Origin: Achromobacter pestifer
Lineage (GTDB): Bacteria > Pseudomonadota > Gammaproteobacteria > Burkholderiales > Burkholderiaceae_B
DNA: 64,000 nucleotides
Direction: 5' to 3'
Assembly (NCBI RefSeq): GCF_902859625.1
Contig: NZ_CADIJX010000009.1
Span: 1 to 64,000, forward strand
The first letter of the stretch is position 1, and each line of letters starts with the position of its first letter. The notes under the pieces are model-generated. The model searched no databases. It had not been told where the DNA came from and saw only the letters and a list, made by a program, of their open reading frames with translations. Positions 26,244 through 35,237 of the stretch are shown piece by piece. A program made the translations under genes and the position numbers.

Positions 26244-28382
26244 ATGACGACGAACATCCGCCCGCTGCTGGTCGAACTGCTGACCGAAGAACTTCCGCCC
26301 AAGGCCCTGCAAAAGCTGGGCCAGGCCTACGCCGAAGGCGTGCGCGCCACGCTGGAACGCCACGGCCTCCTGGCTGACGGCTGCGCCGTCACGGCGTATT
26401 CCACCCCGCGCCGCCTGGCCGTGCACCTGTCCGCCGTGCTGGCGCAGGCGCCGGACCAGCCCTATGCCGAAAAGCTGATGCCGGTGAAAATCGGCCTGAC
26501 CGAAGACGGCAAGGCCAGCCCCGCGCTGCAAAAGAAGCTGGCCGCCAAGGGCCTGGAGAACATCGACCTGGCCACGCTGGACCGCGAGTCCGATGGCAAG
26601 CAGGACTATCTGGTCGCACGCGGCACCGCCGCCGGCGCCCAGTTGGCGGCCGGTTTGCAGGAAGGCATCGACACGGCGCTGAACAATCTGCCGATCCCCA
26701 AGGTCATGCGTTACCAATTGGCCGACGGCGTCACCACCGTCAAGTTCGTGCGCCCGGCGCATGGTCTGGTCGCCCTGTTCGGGGCCGACGTGGTGCCGGT
26801 GTCCGCGCTGGGCTTGCAGGCTGGCCGCGACACCCTGGGCCACCGCTTCATGAGCACCGGCCCGGTCTCGTTCACCGATGCCGATTCCTACGCCGCCACC
26901 CTGGCTGACAAGGGCCGCGTCGTGGCTTCCTTTGAGGGCCGCCGCGACGAGATCCAGCGCCAGTTGCTGGACCACGCGGGCCGCCTGTCGGCCACGCTGG
27001 GCGACGACCCGGAAGTGGCCGCGCTGCTGGACGAAGTGACGGCGCTGGTTGAACACCCCACCGTATACGTGGGCCAGTTTGAAGAGCAGTTCCTGCAAGT
27101 GCCGCAGGAATGCCTGATCCTGACCATGCGGCTGAACCAGAAGTACTTTCCGCTGTTCGACCCGGCCACCGGCCGCCTGACGCACCGCTTCCTGATCGTG
27201 AGCAACATGCACACGGACAAGCCGGCGAACATCGTCGAAGGCAACCAGCGCGTGGTTCGCCCGCGCCTGGCCGACGCCCAGTTCTTCTTTGAAACCGACC
27301 GCAAGACGCCGCTGGCCGCGCGCGTCGAACAATTGGGGTCCATCGTCTATCACAACAAGCTGGGCACCCAGCTTGAGCGCGTGGAGCGCGTGCGCGCCAT
27401 CGCCCGTGGCGTGGCCGAGCAACTGGGCGGCGACGTCTCCGCCGCCGACCGCGCCGCCATGCTGGCCAAGGCCGACCTGGGTTCCAACATGGTGGGCGAA
27501 TTCCCCGAGCTGCAAGGCATCATGGGCGCGTACTACGCCGCCGGCGACGGCGAGCCCGACAGCGTCGTGCAAGCGCTGCGCACCCAGTACCGCAACCGCT
27601 ACGACTCGCCGGTCACCCAAGACACGCTGACCGCCGCCACCCTGTTCATCGCCGAGCGCGTGGAAACGCTGACCGGCATCTGGGCCATCGGCCTGGCCCC
27701 CACCGGCGAACGCGACCCCTTCGGCCTGCGCCGCGCGGCGCTGGGCCTGATCAGCGCGTTTGAACAACTGGCCGCTGGCGGCTGGCTGAAGATCAGCGAA
27801 GACGGCCCGTTGTCCCTGGACGGTCTGCTGTCCTTGGCCGCAGGCACGTTCCCGGCCGGCAAGATCCCGGCCGACACGCTGGCTGAAGTCCGCACCTTCA
27901 TCTACGAGCGCTATCGCAACCAGCTGATCAACGACTTCGACCGCAACGCGGTGGAAGCCGTGATCGCGCTGACGCCGCCGCTGCACCAGGTGGCCGAGCG
28001 CGTGCGCGCCGCCGCCGCCTTCGCGCAGTTGCCCGCCGCCGCCAGCCTGGCCGCCGCCAACAAGCGCATCGGCAATCTGCTGAAGAAGGCCGAAGGCGAG
28101 ATCGGCGCGGTCAACGATGCCGCGTTGGTGGAACCCGCCGAGAAAGCCTTGGCCGCTGCGGTCGCTACCCTGCGCCCGCAGGCCGAAGCCCAGCTTGCCG
28201 CTGGTGACTTCGCAGGCAGCCTCTCCACGCTGGCCCAGGCCCGCGAACCCGTGGATGCCTTCTTTGCCGACGTCATGGTCATGGCCGAAGACCCGGCCGT
28301 GCGCGCCAACCGGTTGGCTCTGCTGAGCCAGCTGCATGGCCTGATGAACCAAGTGGCGGACATTTCCAGGCTGGCACAGTGA
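26244..28382 (+). CDS. glyS: glycyl-tRNA synthetase beta subunit
   Basis: The 712-residue beta subunit of glycyl-tRNA synthetase, involved in tRNA recognition. The N terminus (PLLVELLTEELPPKALQKLGQAYAEGV), the central FETDRKTPLA segment and the C-terminal anticodon-binding-like domain (VNDAALVEPAEKALAAAVATLRPQAEAQLAAGDFAGSLSTLAQAREPVDAFFADVMVMAEDPAVRANRLALLSQL) are all family traits. It abuts glyQ and overlaps the start of gmhB (GTGA), so the three are co-transcribed. Confidence 0.98.
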   Translation: MTTNIRPLLVELLTEELPPKALQKLGQAYAEGVRATLERHGLLADGCAVTAYSTPRRLAVHLSAVLAQAPDQPYAEKLMPVKIGLTEDGKASPALQKKLAAKGLENIDLATLDRESDGKQDYLVARGTAAGAQLAAGLQEGIDTALNNLPIPKVMRYQLADGVTTVKFVRPAHGLVALFGADVVPVSALGLQAGRDTLGHRFMSTGPVSFTDADSYAATLADKGRVVASFEGRRDEIQRQLLDHAGRLSATLGDDPEVAALLDEVTALVEHPTVYVGQFEEQFLQVPQECLILTMRLNQKYFPLFDPATGRLTHRFLIVSNMHTDKPANIVEGNQRVVRPRLADAQFFFETDRKTPLAARVEQLGSIVYHNKLGTQLERVERVRAIARGVAEQLGGDVSAADRAAMLAKADLGSNMVGEFPELQGIMGAYYAAGDGEPDSVVQALRTQYRNRYDSPVTQDTLTAATLFIAERVETLTGIWAIGLAPTGERDPFGLRRAALGLISAFEQLAAGGWLKISEDGPLSLDGLLSLAAGTFPAGKIPADTLAEVRTFIYERYRNQLINDFDRNAVEAVIALTPPLHQVAERVRAAAAFAQLPAAASLAAANKRIGNLLKKAEGEIGAVNDAALVEPAEKALAAAVATLRPQAEAQLAAGDFAGSLSTLAQAREPVDAFFADVMVMAEDPAVRANRLALLSQLHGLMNQVADISRLAQ

Positions 28383-28918
28383 AACTGATCATCCTTGACC
28401 GCGACGGCGTCATCAATCAGGACAGCGATGCGTTCGTCAAGAATCCCGACGAATGGATTGCCCTGCCGGGCAGCCTGCAAGCCATCGCCCGGCTGACCCA
28501 GGCGGATTGGAAGGTGGTGGTTGCCACCAACCAATCCGGGCTGGCGCGCGGCCTGTTCGACATGGACACGCTGACGGCCATCCACACGAAGATGCGGCGC
28601 GAACTGGCCGCCGTGGGCGGCAGCATCGATGCCGTGTTCCTGTGTCCGCACGGCCCGGACGACAACTGCACCTGCCGCAAGCCGCGTCCGGGCATGTTCG
28701 AGCAGATCGGCCACCGCTACGACATCGACCTGACCGGCGTGCCGGCCGTGGGCGATTCGCTGCGCGACCTGCAAGCCTCCTCGGCCGTGGGTTGCTCGCC
28801 CTGGCTGGTGCAGACGGGTAACGGCAAGAAGACGCTGGCCAAGGGCGGCCTGCCCGACAACACGCGCGTATGCGAAGACCTGTCGGCCCTGGCCGATGCC
28901 TTGCTTCAGGACAATTGA
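28379..28918 (+). CDS. gmhB: D-glycero-beta-D-manno-heptose 1,7-bisphosphate 7-phosphatase
   Basis: A 179-residue HAD phosphatase of the GmhB group, needed for ADP-heptose synthesis for the LPS inner core. The DxD motif (LILDRDGVIN, D7 and D9), the TNQSG motif and the structural zinc loop CPHGPDDNCTCRKPRPG are intact. Starts with GTG overlapping the glyS stop. The glyS-gmhB-acyltransferase order is usual in Burkholderiales. Confidence 0.95.
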   Translation: MKLIILDRDGVINQDSDAFVKNPDEWIALPGSLQAIARLTQADWKVVVATNQSGLARGLFDMDTLTAIHTKMRRELAAVGGSIDAVFLCPHGPDDNCTCRKPRPGMFEQIGHRYDIDLTGVPAVGDSLRDLQASSAVGCSPWLVQTGNGKKTLAKGGLPDNTRVCEDLSALADALLQDN

Positions 28919-28922
28919 TTCG

Positions 28923-29651
28923 ATGGCCCGGCTACGCTCGCTGCTGTACTTCCTGTTCCTGGCCGTCACGGTCATCCCCTATGCCTTCGCCTGCATCCTG
29001 TGGGCGCCGCTGCCGCTGCGCTGGCGCTACAAGCTGACCGTGGGTTGGCCGCGCCTGGCCATCTGGGGGGCCAAGGTGTTCTGTGGCATCCGCTGGCAGG
29101 TCAAGGGCTGGGAGAACCTGCCCGACGGCCCTGCCGTGATCCTGTCCAAGCACCAGTCGGCCTGGGAAACCCTGTTCTTCCCGGCCCATATGCCGCGCGA
29201 GGTCTGCTTCGTCTACAAGAAAGAACTGCACATGGTGCCGTTCTTCGGCTGGGGCCTGGCGCTGCTGCGCATGATCGCCATTGATCGCTCGAAAGGCCGC
29301 GACGCCTTTGATCAGGTGGTTAAACAGGGCCAGACCCGGATGGACGAAGGCCGTTGGCCGCTGCTGTTTCCGGAAGGCACCCGCGTGCCGCCGGGCAAGA
29401 CCGCGCGCTTCAAGATGGGCGGCGCGCTGCTTGCCTCGCGTACCGGCGCGGTCGTCATTCCCGTGGCGCATAACGCAGGCGAGTGCTGGCGGCGCAACGC
29501 TTTCGTCAAATATCCCGGCATGGTCACCCTATCGATCGGTCCCGCGATAGAATCCAAGGGACTCTCCCCCGACGAACTGAACCAGAAGGTTCAGGCGTGG
29601 ATCGAAGGGGAAATGCGGCGTCTCAATCCTGAAAGGTATGCCCAGCACTGA
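28923..29651 (+). CDS. plsC: 1-acyl-sn-glycerol-3-phosphate acyltransferase (PlsC family)
   Basis: A 242-residue membrane-bound lysophosphatidate acyltransferase, converting lysophosphatidic acid to phosphatidic acid. There is an N-terminal membrane segment (LLYFLFLAVTVIPYAFACILWAPL). The active-site block reads KHQSAWETLF, i.e. HX4E rather than the textbook HX4D, a variant I believe is common in proteobacterial members. The substrate motif LLFPEGTRVPPGK is intact. The ATG at 28923 begins 4 nt after the gmhB stop. It overlaps the next gene by 14 nt. Confidence 0.93.
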   Translation: MARLRSLLYFLFLAVTVIPYAFACILWAPLPLRWRYKLTVGWPRLAIWGAKVFCGIRWQVKGWENLPDGPAVILSKHQSAWETLFFPAHMPREVCFVYKKELHMVPFFGWGLALLRMIAIDRSKGRDAFDQVVKQGQTRMDEGRWPLLFPEGTRVPPGKTARFKMGGALLASRTGAVVIPVAHNAGECWRRNAFVKYPGMVTLSIGPAIESKGLSPDELNQKVQAWIEGEMRRLNPERYAQH

Positions 29652-30648
29652 TCAGCTCGAACTCCTGTTCGACGCGCAAGAAAACGACGCGCCCCGGAGC
29701 GCGTCGCCACTGATCGCCACGCCGAAGGCGCCGCCCGCGCCTCGGCCCACGGCGCCCAAGGTCGCGCCCCCGCAACCTGTCACGCCCAAGACACTCTTTC
29801 CCGACGCGCAAACAGACGCCGCCCCCACGGGCGATCCGCTGCTGACGCTGTCTCCCAACGCTTCGTCCCGCGTTCCCACGCCCTGCCCCGACCCGCTGCC
29901 GCCCGGCGCGCGCTGGCGCGAGGTGCCGACGGAACACCAGCCCATCGGCTTCGTGCTGCTGCGCTCGCGCCGCCGCAGCATCGGCTTCGTCATCACCGAT
30001 GACGGCCTGCGCGTCACCGCGCCCAGCTGGGTCACGCTGGGACAGGTTGACGACGCCGTGCGTGAAAAAGCGCGCTGGATCCTTGCCAAGCTGCGCGAAT
30101 GGCACGCCCGCAAGCAGCAGTTGGCCATGGCGCATACGCGCTGGCAGCCGGGCGGAGAATTGCCCTATCTGGGCAAGCGCATCTTGATCGGCGTGGGCGG
30201 CGACAGCCGCCAGGCACGCCTGTCCGGCGACGCGGAAGCCCCGCAAGACCGCGACACCCTTTGGCTGGCGCTACCGTCCAACGCCGACCAGGGCCGCATC
30301 CGCGATTCGGCGCAAGCCTGGCTGCAACAGCGGGCTGGCGCCTGGTTCGGCGCGCGGCTGGCGCACTTCCTGCAAATCAGCGGCCTGAAGATCAGCCGCT
30401 GGCGGCTGTCGTCCGCCGCCACGCGCTGGGGCTCCTGCACCAGCGACGGCAACATCATGCTGAACTGGCGCCTGATCCACTTCGCGCCCGCCATCATCGA
30501 TTACGTGATCGCGCATGAGCTTGCTCATCTGCGCGAGATGAATCACAGTCAAGACTTCTGGCACGAAGTCGGCCAGATCCTGCCGGACTTTGAGGACGCC
30601 AAGAACATCCTGCGGCGTCACGACCCTGCTTCTTTGCCTCAATTCTGA
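29638..30648 (+). CDS. YgjP-like metallopeptidase (DUF45/SprT-related)
   Basis: A 336-residue protein whose C-terminal two-thirds is a YgjP/DUF45 zinc metallopeptidase. It has the motif YVIAHELAHLREMNHSQDFWHEV (HExxH near residue 291 plus a third His) and the preceding RWGSCTSDGNIMLNWRLIHF. The first ~100 residues are Pro/Ala-rich and low-complexity, longer than usual for the family. It overlaps the end of the acyltransferase gene. The biological role of the family is poorly known; a cytosolic protease or nucleic-acid-associated hydrolase is possible. Confidence 0.88.
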   Translation: MPSTDQLELLFDAQENDAPRSASPLIATPKAPPAPRPTAPKVAPPQPVTPKTLFPDAQTDAAPTGDPLLTLSPNASSRVPTPCPDPLPPGARWREVPTEHQPIGFVLLRSRRRSIGFVITDDGLRVTAPSWVTLGQVDDAVREKARWILAKLREWHARKQQLAMAHTRWQPGGELPYLGKRILIGVGGDSRQARLSGDAEAPQDRDTLWLALPSNADQGRIRDSAQAWLQQRAGAWFGARLAHFLQISGLKISRWRLSSAATRWGSCTSDGNIMLNWRLIHFAPAIIDYVIAHELAHLREMNHSQDFWHEVGQILPDFEDAKNILRRHDPASLPQF

Positions 30649-30666
30649 GGTTCCTTGGAGACAAAA

Positions 30667-31809
30667 ATGTTGCTGCTGATTCCGGGCCCGGTTACGACCG
30701 ACGCGCGGGTGAAGGCCGCCATGGCGCAGGATTACGCGCCGTGGGACAACGATTTCCGCGAGACCTATCGGCAGGTCTGCGCAGGCGTGCTGCGCGCAGC
30801 GCAGGCATCTCCCGACGAGCACGCCGCGCTGGCGCTGCCCGGCTGCGGCCACTTCGCGGTGGAAGCCGCCGTACGCACCTTCGTGCCGCCGGGCGGCCGC
30901 CTGCTGGCGCCCTCCACCGGCGCCTATGCCGGCCGCTTGCAGAAGCTGGCGGGCGACGCGGGCCGGGTTGCCGTGCCCCTGCACGTGGGCGCGACCGAGC
31001 GCGTGGACCCGGTGGCCGTGGCCGCCGCTTTGGAGCGCGATCCCACCCTGACGCACCTGGCGCTGGTCTACAGCGAAACCGGCAGCGGCATCTGCCATGA
31101 CGTGCCCGAACTGGCGCGCATCGCCCAGGCGATGGGCCGCCGCGTCATCATCGACGCAGTGTCCGCCTTTGGCGCGCTGCCGTTGGACCTGGCCGCCCTG
31201 CCCGCGGTGGATGCCGTCGTGCTGACCGCCAACAAATGCCTGGAAGGCCTGCCCGGCGCCGCCTTCGTGGTGGCACGCCGCGACCGCCTGGAAGCGGCAC
31301 GCGGTAACGCAGGCAGTTGGTCGCTGGACCTGGCTGACATTTATCAGCACACCCTGGCCCCCAATGCGGGTCCCCGCTTCACTCCGCCCGCGCCCACGCT
31401 GGCGGCGCTGACCGTGGCCCTGGATCTGTACTGGCAGGAAGGCCGGGAAGGCCGCCTGGCGCGCTACACAGCGAACATGCGCACGCTATATGATGGCGTC
31501 AGCGAGCTAGGCCTGACGCCCTACCTGCCGCGCGATCTGCAAGGTCCCATCGTCGTCAACGTCTGCGCACCAGACGCCCCGACCTGGAACCTGCAACTGT
31601 TCGTCGACGCCCTCAAGACGCGCGGCTACGTACTCAGCAATTTCAGCAATACCGAACAACCCACGTTCCGGGTCGGCTGCATCGGCGCCTTTGGCCCCGA
31701 CCAGATGCGGCTGGCGGTCGACGCCATGGGCGGCGCACTGCGCGACATCGGCATCACTCAGGCAAGCGCCGGAATTCCGCAGCGCCTGCCCCAACCCCTC
31801 ATCGCTTAA
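30667..31809 (+). CDS. class V PLP aminotransferase (PhnW/alanine-glyoxylate type)
   Basis: A 380-residue PLP-dependent aminotransferase. The opening LLLIPGPVTTDARVKAAMAQDYAPWDNDF and the internal TANKCLEGLPGAAFV with the PLP Lys match the 2-aminoethylphosphonate:pyruvate transaminase (PhnW) pattern more closely than AGT1. I choose the ATG at 30667 with GGAG 6 nt upstream over an in-frame TTG at 30655. No phosphonatase or phosphonate transporter gene is near, so the substrate may be another omega-amino compound. It is followed by gloA with an 11-nt gap. Confidence 0.88.
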   Translation: MLLLIPGPVTTDARVKAAMAQDYAPWDNDFRETYRQVCAGVLRAAQASPDEHAALALPGCGHFAVEAAVRTFVPPGGRLLAPSTGAYAGRLQKLAGDAGRVAVPLHVGATERVDPVAVAAALERDPTLTHLALVYSETGSGICHDVPELARIAQAMGRRVIIDAVSAFGALPLDLAALPAVDAVVLTANKCLEGLPGAAFVVARRDRLEAARGNAGSWSLDLADIYQHTLAPNAGPRFTPPAPTLAALTVALDLYWQEGREGRLARYTANMRTLYDGVSELGLTPYLPRDLQGPIVVNVCAPDAPTWNLQLFVDALKTRGYVLSNFSNTEQPTFRVGCIGAFGPDQMRLAVDAMGGALRDIGITQASAGIPQRLPQPLIA

Positions 31810-31820
31810 GGAAGATATCC

Positions 31821-32216
31821 ATGCGTATGCTCCACACCATGCTGCGAGTCGGCAACCTCGACAAGTCCATCGATTTCTACACCAACGTGCTCGGCATGCG
31901 CGTTCTGCGCCGCAACGACTACCCGGAAGGCAAGTTCACGCTGGCCTTCGTGGGCTACCAGGACGAAACCGAAGGCGCCGTCATCGAACTGACCCACAAC
32001 TGGGACACCGAGAAGTACGACCTGGGCAATGGCTATGGCCACATCGCCCTGGAAGTCGACAATGCCTACGAAGCCTGTGACAAGGTCAAGGAACGCGGCG
32101 GCAAGGTCACCCGCGAAGCCGGCCCGATGAAGCATGGCAAGACGGTGATTGCGTTCGTCGAAGATCCCGATGGCTACAAGATCGAATTCATCCAGAAGAA
32201 AGGCCGTCAGGACTGA
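31821..32216 (+). CDS. gloA: lactoylglutathione lyase (glyoxalase I)
   Basis: A 131-residue glyoxalase I that isomerises the methylglyoxal-glutathione hemithioacetal to S-lactoylglutathione. The four metal ligands are in place: His5 (MRMLHTML), Glu in GAVIELTHNWD, His in GYGHIALEVDN and Glu in KIEFIQ. Length and sequence fit the short Ni-type bacterial enzymes. It sits between the aminotransferase and peptide deformylase genes on the same strand. Confidence 0.96.
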   Translation: MRMLHTMLRVGNLDKSIDFYTNVLGMRVLRRNDYPEGKFTLAFVGYQDETEGAVIELTHNWDTEKYDLGNGYGHIALEVDNAYEACDKVKERGGKVTREAGPMKHGKTVIAFVEDPDGYKIEFIQKKGRQD

Positions 32217-32267
32217 CCCGCCCCCCGCGCCGCAGACCCTGCGCGCGCTTTTGACAACGTGACGACC

Positions 32268-32801
32268 ATGATCCACACCATTCTCAAGATGGGCGACCCG
32301 CGCTTGCTGCGCGTGGCGCCCCCGGTGGAGCGTTTTGACACGCCCGAGCTGCACGCCCTGATCGACGACATGTTTGAAACCATGGCCGCCGCGCAAGGGG
32401 TGGGCCTAGCCGCGCCGCAGATCGGCGTGGACCTGCAATTGGTGATCTTCGGCTTCGATCGCAACGAGCGCTATCCCGATGCGCCCGCCGTGCCGCAGAC
32501 CATCCTGTGCAATCCCGTCATCACGCCGCTGTCAGACGACATGGAAGATGGCTGGGAAGGCTGCCTGTCGGTGCCGGGCCTGCGCGGCCTGGTGCCGCGT
32601 TACCGCCACATCCGCTACAGCGGTCGCGACCCCTACGGCCAGTTGATCGAGCGCGAAGCCGATGGCTTTCACGCCCGCGTGGTGCAGCATGAATGCGACC
32701 ACCTGATCGGCCGGCTCTACCCGTCGCGCATCCAGGATTTCTCGAAGTTCGGCTTCACTGAAATCCTGTTCCCGGGCATGGACCCGAACGCGGACGACTG
32801 A
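32268..32801 (+). CDS. def: peptide deformylase
   Basis: A peptide deformylase removing the N-formyl group from nascent proteins. All three motifs are present: GVGLAAPQIG, EGCLSVPG (Cys metal ligand) and QHECDHLIG (HExxH). Two starts are possible: the ATG at 32268 (177 aa) or a GTG at 32259 (180 aa); neither has a strong ribosome site, and I prefer the ATG because the family usually begins about here (IHTILKMGDPRLLR). It is probably one of two or more deformylases in the genome, since it is not next to fmt. It converges on the FadE-like gene. Confidence 0.95.
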   Translation: MIHTILKMGDPRLLRVAPPVERFDTPELHALIDDMFETMAAAQGVGLAAPQIGVDLQLVIFGFDRNERYPDAPAVPQTILCNPVITPLSDDMEDGWEGCLSVPGLRGLVPRYRHIRYSGRDPYGQLIEREADGFHARVVQHECDHLIGRLYPSRIQDFSKFGFTEILFPGMDPNADD

Positions 32802-35090
32802 TCAAGCGTCCGGGTTCGCCGCAGCGGCATGCGCCGCTTGCGGCGAGAGCTCCTCGGGCGCGAAATCATCCACCTGCAAGACCTTGGACACGATGGCCTC
32901 CGCCGCTTCCAGTTGCGCGGCCTGTGTGTCGGTGATCGCGCCACGCTTGTGTGCGTCGCGCCAGTCCCGCACGCCGGATTGCCGCAAGCGGTCACGAATG
33001 GGCTGCACGGCATCAACCAGCGCAAAGGCGCGGGTCAGGTCGCCCAGCGGGTCACCGCCCTGCCGGCCGCCGCCAAGCAGTACGCCACCCGACGACGCAT
33101 TGCTGGGCTCGCGGTGCAGATCGGCCGCCAGCCGCACGTGCGTGGGCGATGGTTTCAACAGCAGGTCCGCACACTCGCGCGTCAGGGCATCGTTCGGCCC
33201 CTTGGCCAGACGCAGCGGCAAGATGGCCGCGCGCAGTCCCCAGGCCAGCACGCGGCCCGGCAAATTGCGCAACACCTGATCCATGCTTTTTTCGATGCTG
33301 GCGTAGCCTTGCGCCATGCACCAGTGCACCAGCGGCAGGTCATCGTGCTTGTGGCCTTCGTCTTCCCAGCGCTTGAGCACCGCGGACAGCAAATAAAGCT
33401 CGGACAGGATGTCGCCCAGCCTTGCCGAGATCATTTCACGCCGCTTCAGGCCGCCGCCCAACTGCGCCAGCGTGGCATCCGCCAACAGCGCAAAGCCAGA
33501 GGAGTAGCGGCCCAGCCGCCGGTAGTGCCCGGCAGTGGGACCTGATGCGGGCGCAGGCGCCAGCACGCCCCCCGTCCAGGCACGGCCGATCGCGCGCAAC
33601 GTGTTCTTGCCCGCATGGCGCAGATGGCGCCAGAACACATCGTGGAAGACCTCGATGCCGCGTTCTTCGTCCGGATTGGCCAGGGCCAGCATTTCCGGCA
33701 TCAGATAGGGATGGGCGCGAATGGCGCCCTGCCCGAAGATGATCAGGTTGCGCGTCAGGATATTGGCGCCTTCAACCGTGATGGCGATAGGCACCGCACG
33801 GTACAAGGCCCCCAGATAATTGCTGGGCCCATCGATGACGGCACGCCCGGCATGCACGTCCATCGCGGCATTGACCGAGCCGCGCATGCGTTCAGTGGCA
33901 TGGTATTTCATGATGCCCGACACGACAGCCGGCTTCACGTCCTGGTTCAGCGCAGCGCAGGTCAGGCGCCGGGCGGCTTCCACCATATAGGCATTGCCCG
34001 CCAGATTGGCCAGTTGTTCCTGCACCCCTTCAAATTTGCCGATCGGAATGCCGAACTGCTCGCGCACCCGGGAATACATGCCCGTGGTATGCGCGCACAT
34101 GACCGCAGCGGCGGCCGACAACGAGGGCAGCGAAATGCCGCGCCCGGCGGCCAACGCGCTCATCAGCATCTTCCAGCCCTGCCCCGCGCGTTCCTCACCG
34201 CCAATCAATGCGTCCAGCGGCACGAACACGTCGCGCCCGAAGTTCGGCCCATTCTGGAACACCTGCATGGCGGGCAGGTGACGCCGCCCGATCTCGACCC
34301 CCGGCGCCTCGGTGGGCACCAGCGCCACCGAAATGCCGATGTCCACGGGGCCGCCCAGGATGCCATCGGGGTCCGACATCTTGAACGCCAGTCCCAGCAC
34401 GGTGGCCACGGGCCCCAACGTGATGTAGCGCTTGTGCCAGTTCAGCCGGATGCCAATCAGTTCACGGCCGTCCACCACTTGGCGGCACACAATGCCGGTA
34501 TCCACCATGGACGCCGCGTCCGAACCTGCTTCCGGGCTGGTCAGGCCAAAGCACGGCACTTCACGGCCATCAGCCAGGCGTGGCAGCCAGTAATCGCGCT
34601 GCGCCGGCGTGCCGAACTGCATCAGCAATTCGCCCGGCCCCAATGAATTCGGCACCATCACCGTCACGCCCGCCGTGATGGAATAGGCTGAAATACGTCG
34701 CACGACTTCGGAATGTGCGTAGGGCGAAAAGCCCAGCCCGCCGTAGCGGCGCGGAATGATCATGCCGAAAAAACGCTGCGCTTTCAGGAATGCCCAGACT
34801 TCCGGCGGCAGATCGCGCCGGTTCCAGGTGATGTCCCATTCGTCCAGCATGGCGCACAGTTGGGCCACCGGGCCGTCAATGAAGGCTTGCTCTTCGCGGG
34901 TCAACGTGGCGGCAGGCACGTCCAGCAGCTTGCGCCAGTCGGGGTTGCCCGTGAACAGGTCCGCATCCCACCAGGTATCTCCGGCCTCAATGGCCTCGCG
35001 CTCGGTGGCCGACATGGGCGGCAACGCTTTGCGCGCCCAGCGGTATGCGGGTTCCGAGATACGGCGCCGGCGCCAGGCATTGAAATCCAT
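32802..35090 (-). CDS. fadE: FadE-type long acyl-CoA dehydrogenase
   Basis: A 762-residue acyl-CoA dehydrogenase of the large FadE class, with the ACAD core in the first ~550 residues (CFGLTSPEAGSDAASMVDTG; ANILTRNLIIFGQGAIRAHPYL) and the DUF1974 C-terminal domain. It catalyses the first oxidation of fatty acyl-CoA in beta-oxidation and is probably membrane-associated. E. coli FadE is slightly longer. It is monocistronic, divergent from the SpmA/B-like gene and convergent with def, whose stop directly abuts its own. Confidence 0.94.
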   Translation of the reverse strand: MDFNAWRRRRISEPAYRWARKALPPMSATEREAIEAGDTWWDADLFTGNPDWRKLLDVPAATLTREEQAFIDGPVAQLCAMLDEWDITWNRRDLPPEVWAFLKAQRFFGMIIPRRYGGLGFSPYAHSEVVRRISAYSITAGVTVMVPNSLGPGELLMQFGTPAQRDYWLPRLADGREVPCFGLTSPEAGSDAASMVDTGIVCRQVVDGRELIGIRLNWHKRYITLGPVATVLGLAFKMSDPDGILGGPVDIGISVALVPTEAPGVEIGRRHLPAMQVFQNGPNFGRDVFVPLDALIGGEERAGQGWKMLMSALAAGRGISLPSLSAAAAVMCAHTTGMYSRVREQFGIPIGKFEGVQEQLANLAGNAYMVEAARRLTCAALNQDVKPAVVSGIMKYHATERMRGSVNAAMDVHAGRAVIDGPSNYLGALYRAVPIAITVEGANILTRNLIIFGQGAIRAHPYLMPEMLALANPDEERGIEVFHDVFWRHLRHAGKNTLRAIGRAWTGGVLAPAPASGPTAGHYRRLGRYSSGFALLADATLAQLGGGLKRREMISARLGDILSELYLLSAVLKRWEDEGHKHDDLPLVHWCMAQGYASIEKSMDQVLRNLPGRVLAWGLRAAILPLRLAKGPNDALTRECADLLLKPSPTHVRLAADLHREPSNASSGGVLLGGGRQGGDPLGDLTRAFALVDAVQPIRDRLRQSGVRDWRDAHKRGAITDTQAAQLEAAEAIVSKVLQVDDFAPEELSPQAAHAAAANPDA

Positions 35091-35237
35091 GAGTGTCCCT
35101 CACTGTTATGGCCCTAGGGCGTATCAGCCCAAAGTACCAGAATTGGCGGCCAGCGGCCAAGCCGCCGTGGTCTGACTCTGCGACAATGGGCGTCGCCGCG
35201 CTGGTGCGCAACCAACCGCTAACCGGGCACATTTCGC

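Noticed and set aside
25617..28352. 911-codon open frame antisense to glyQ/glyS
   Set aside because: It mirrors the strong third-position GC bias of glyS; it is rich in G, Q, H, V with no domain.
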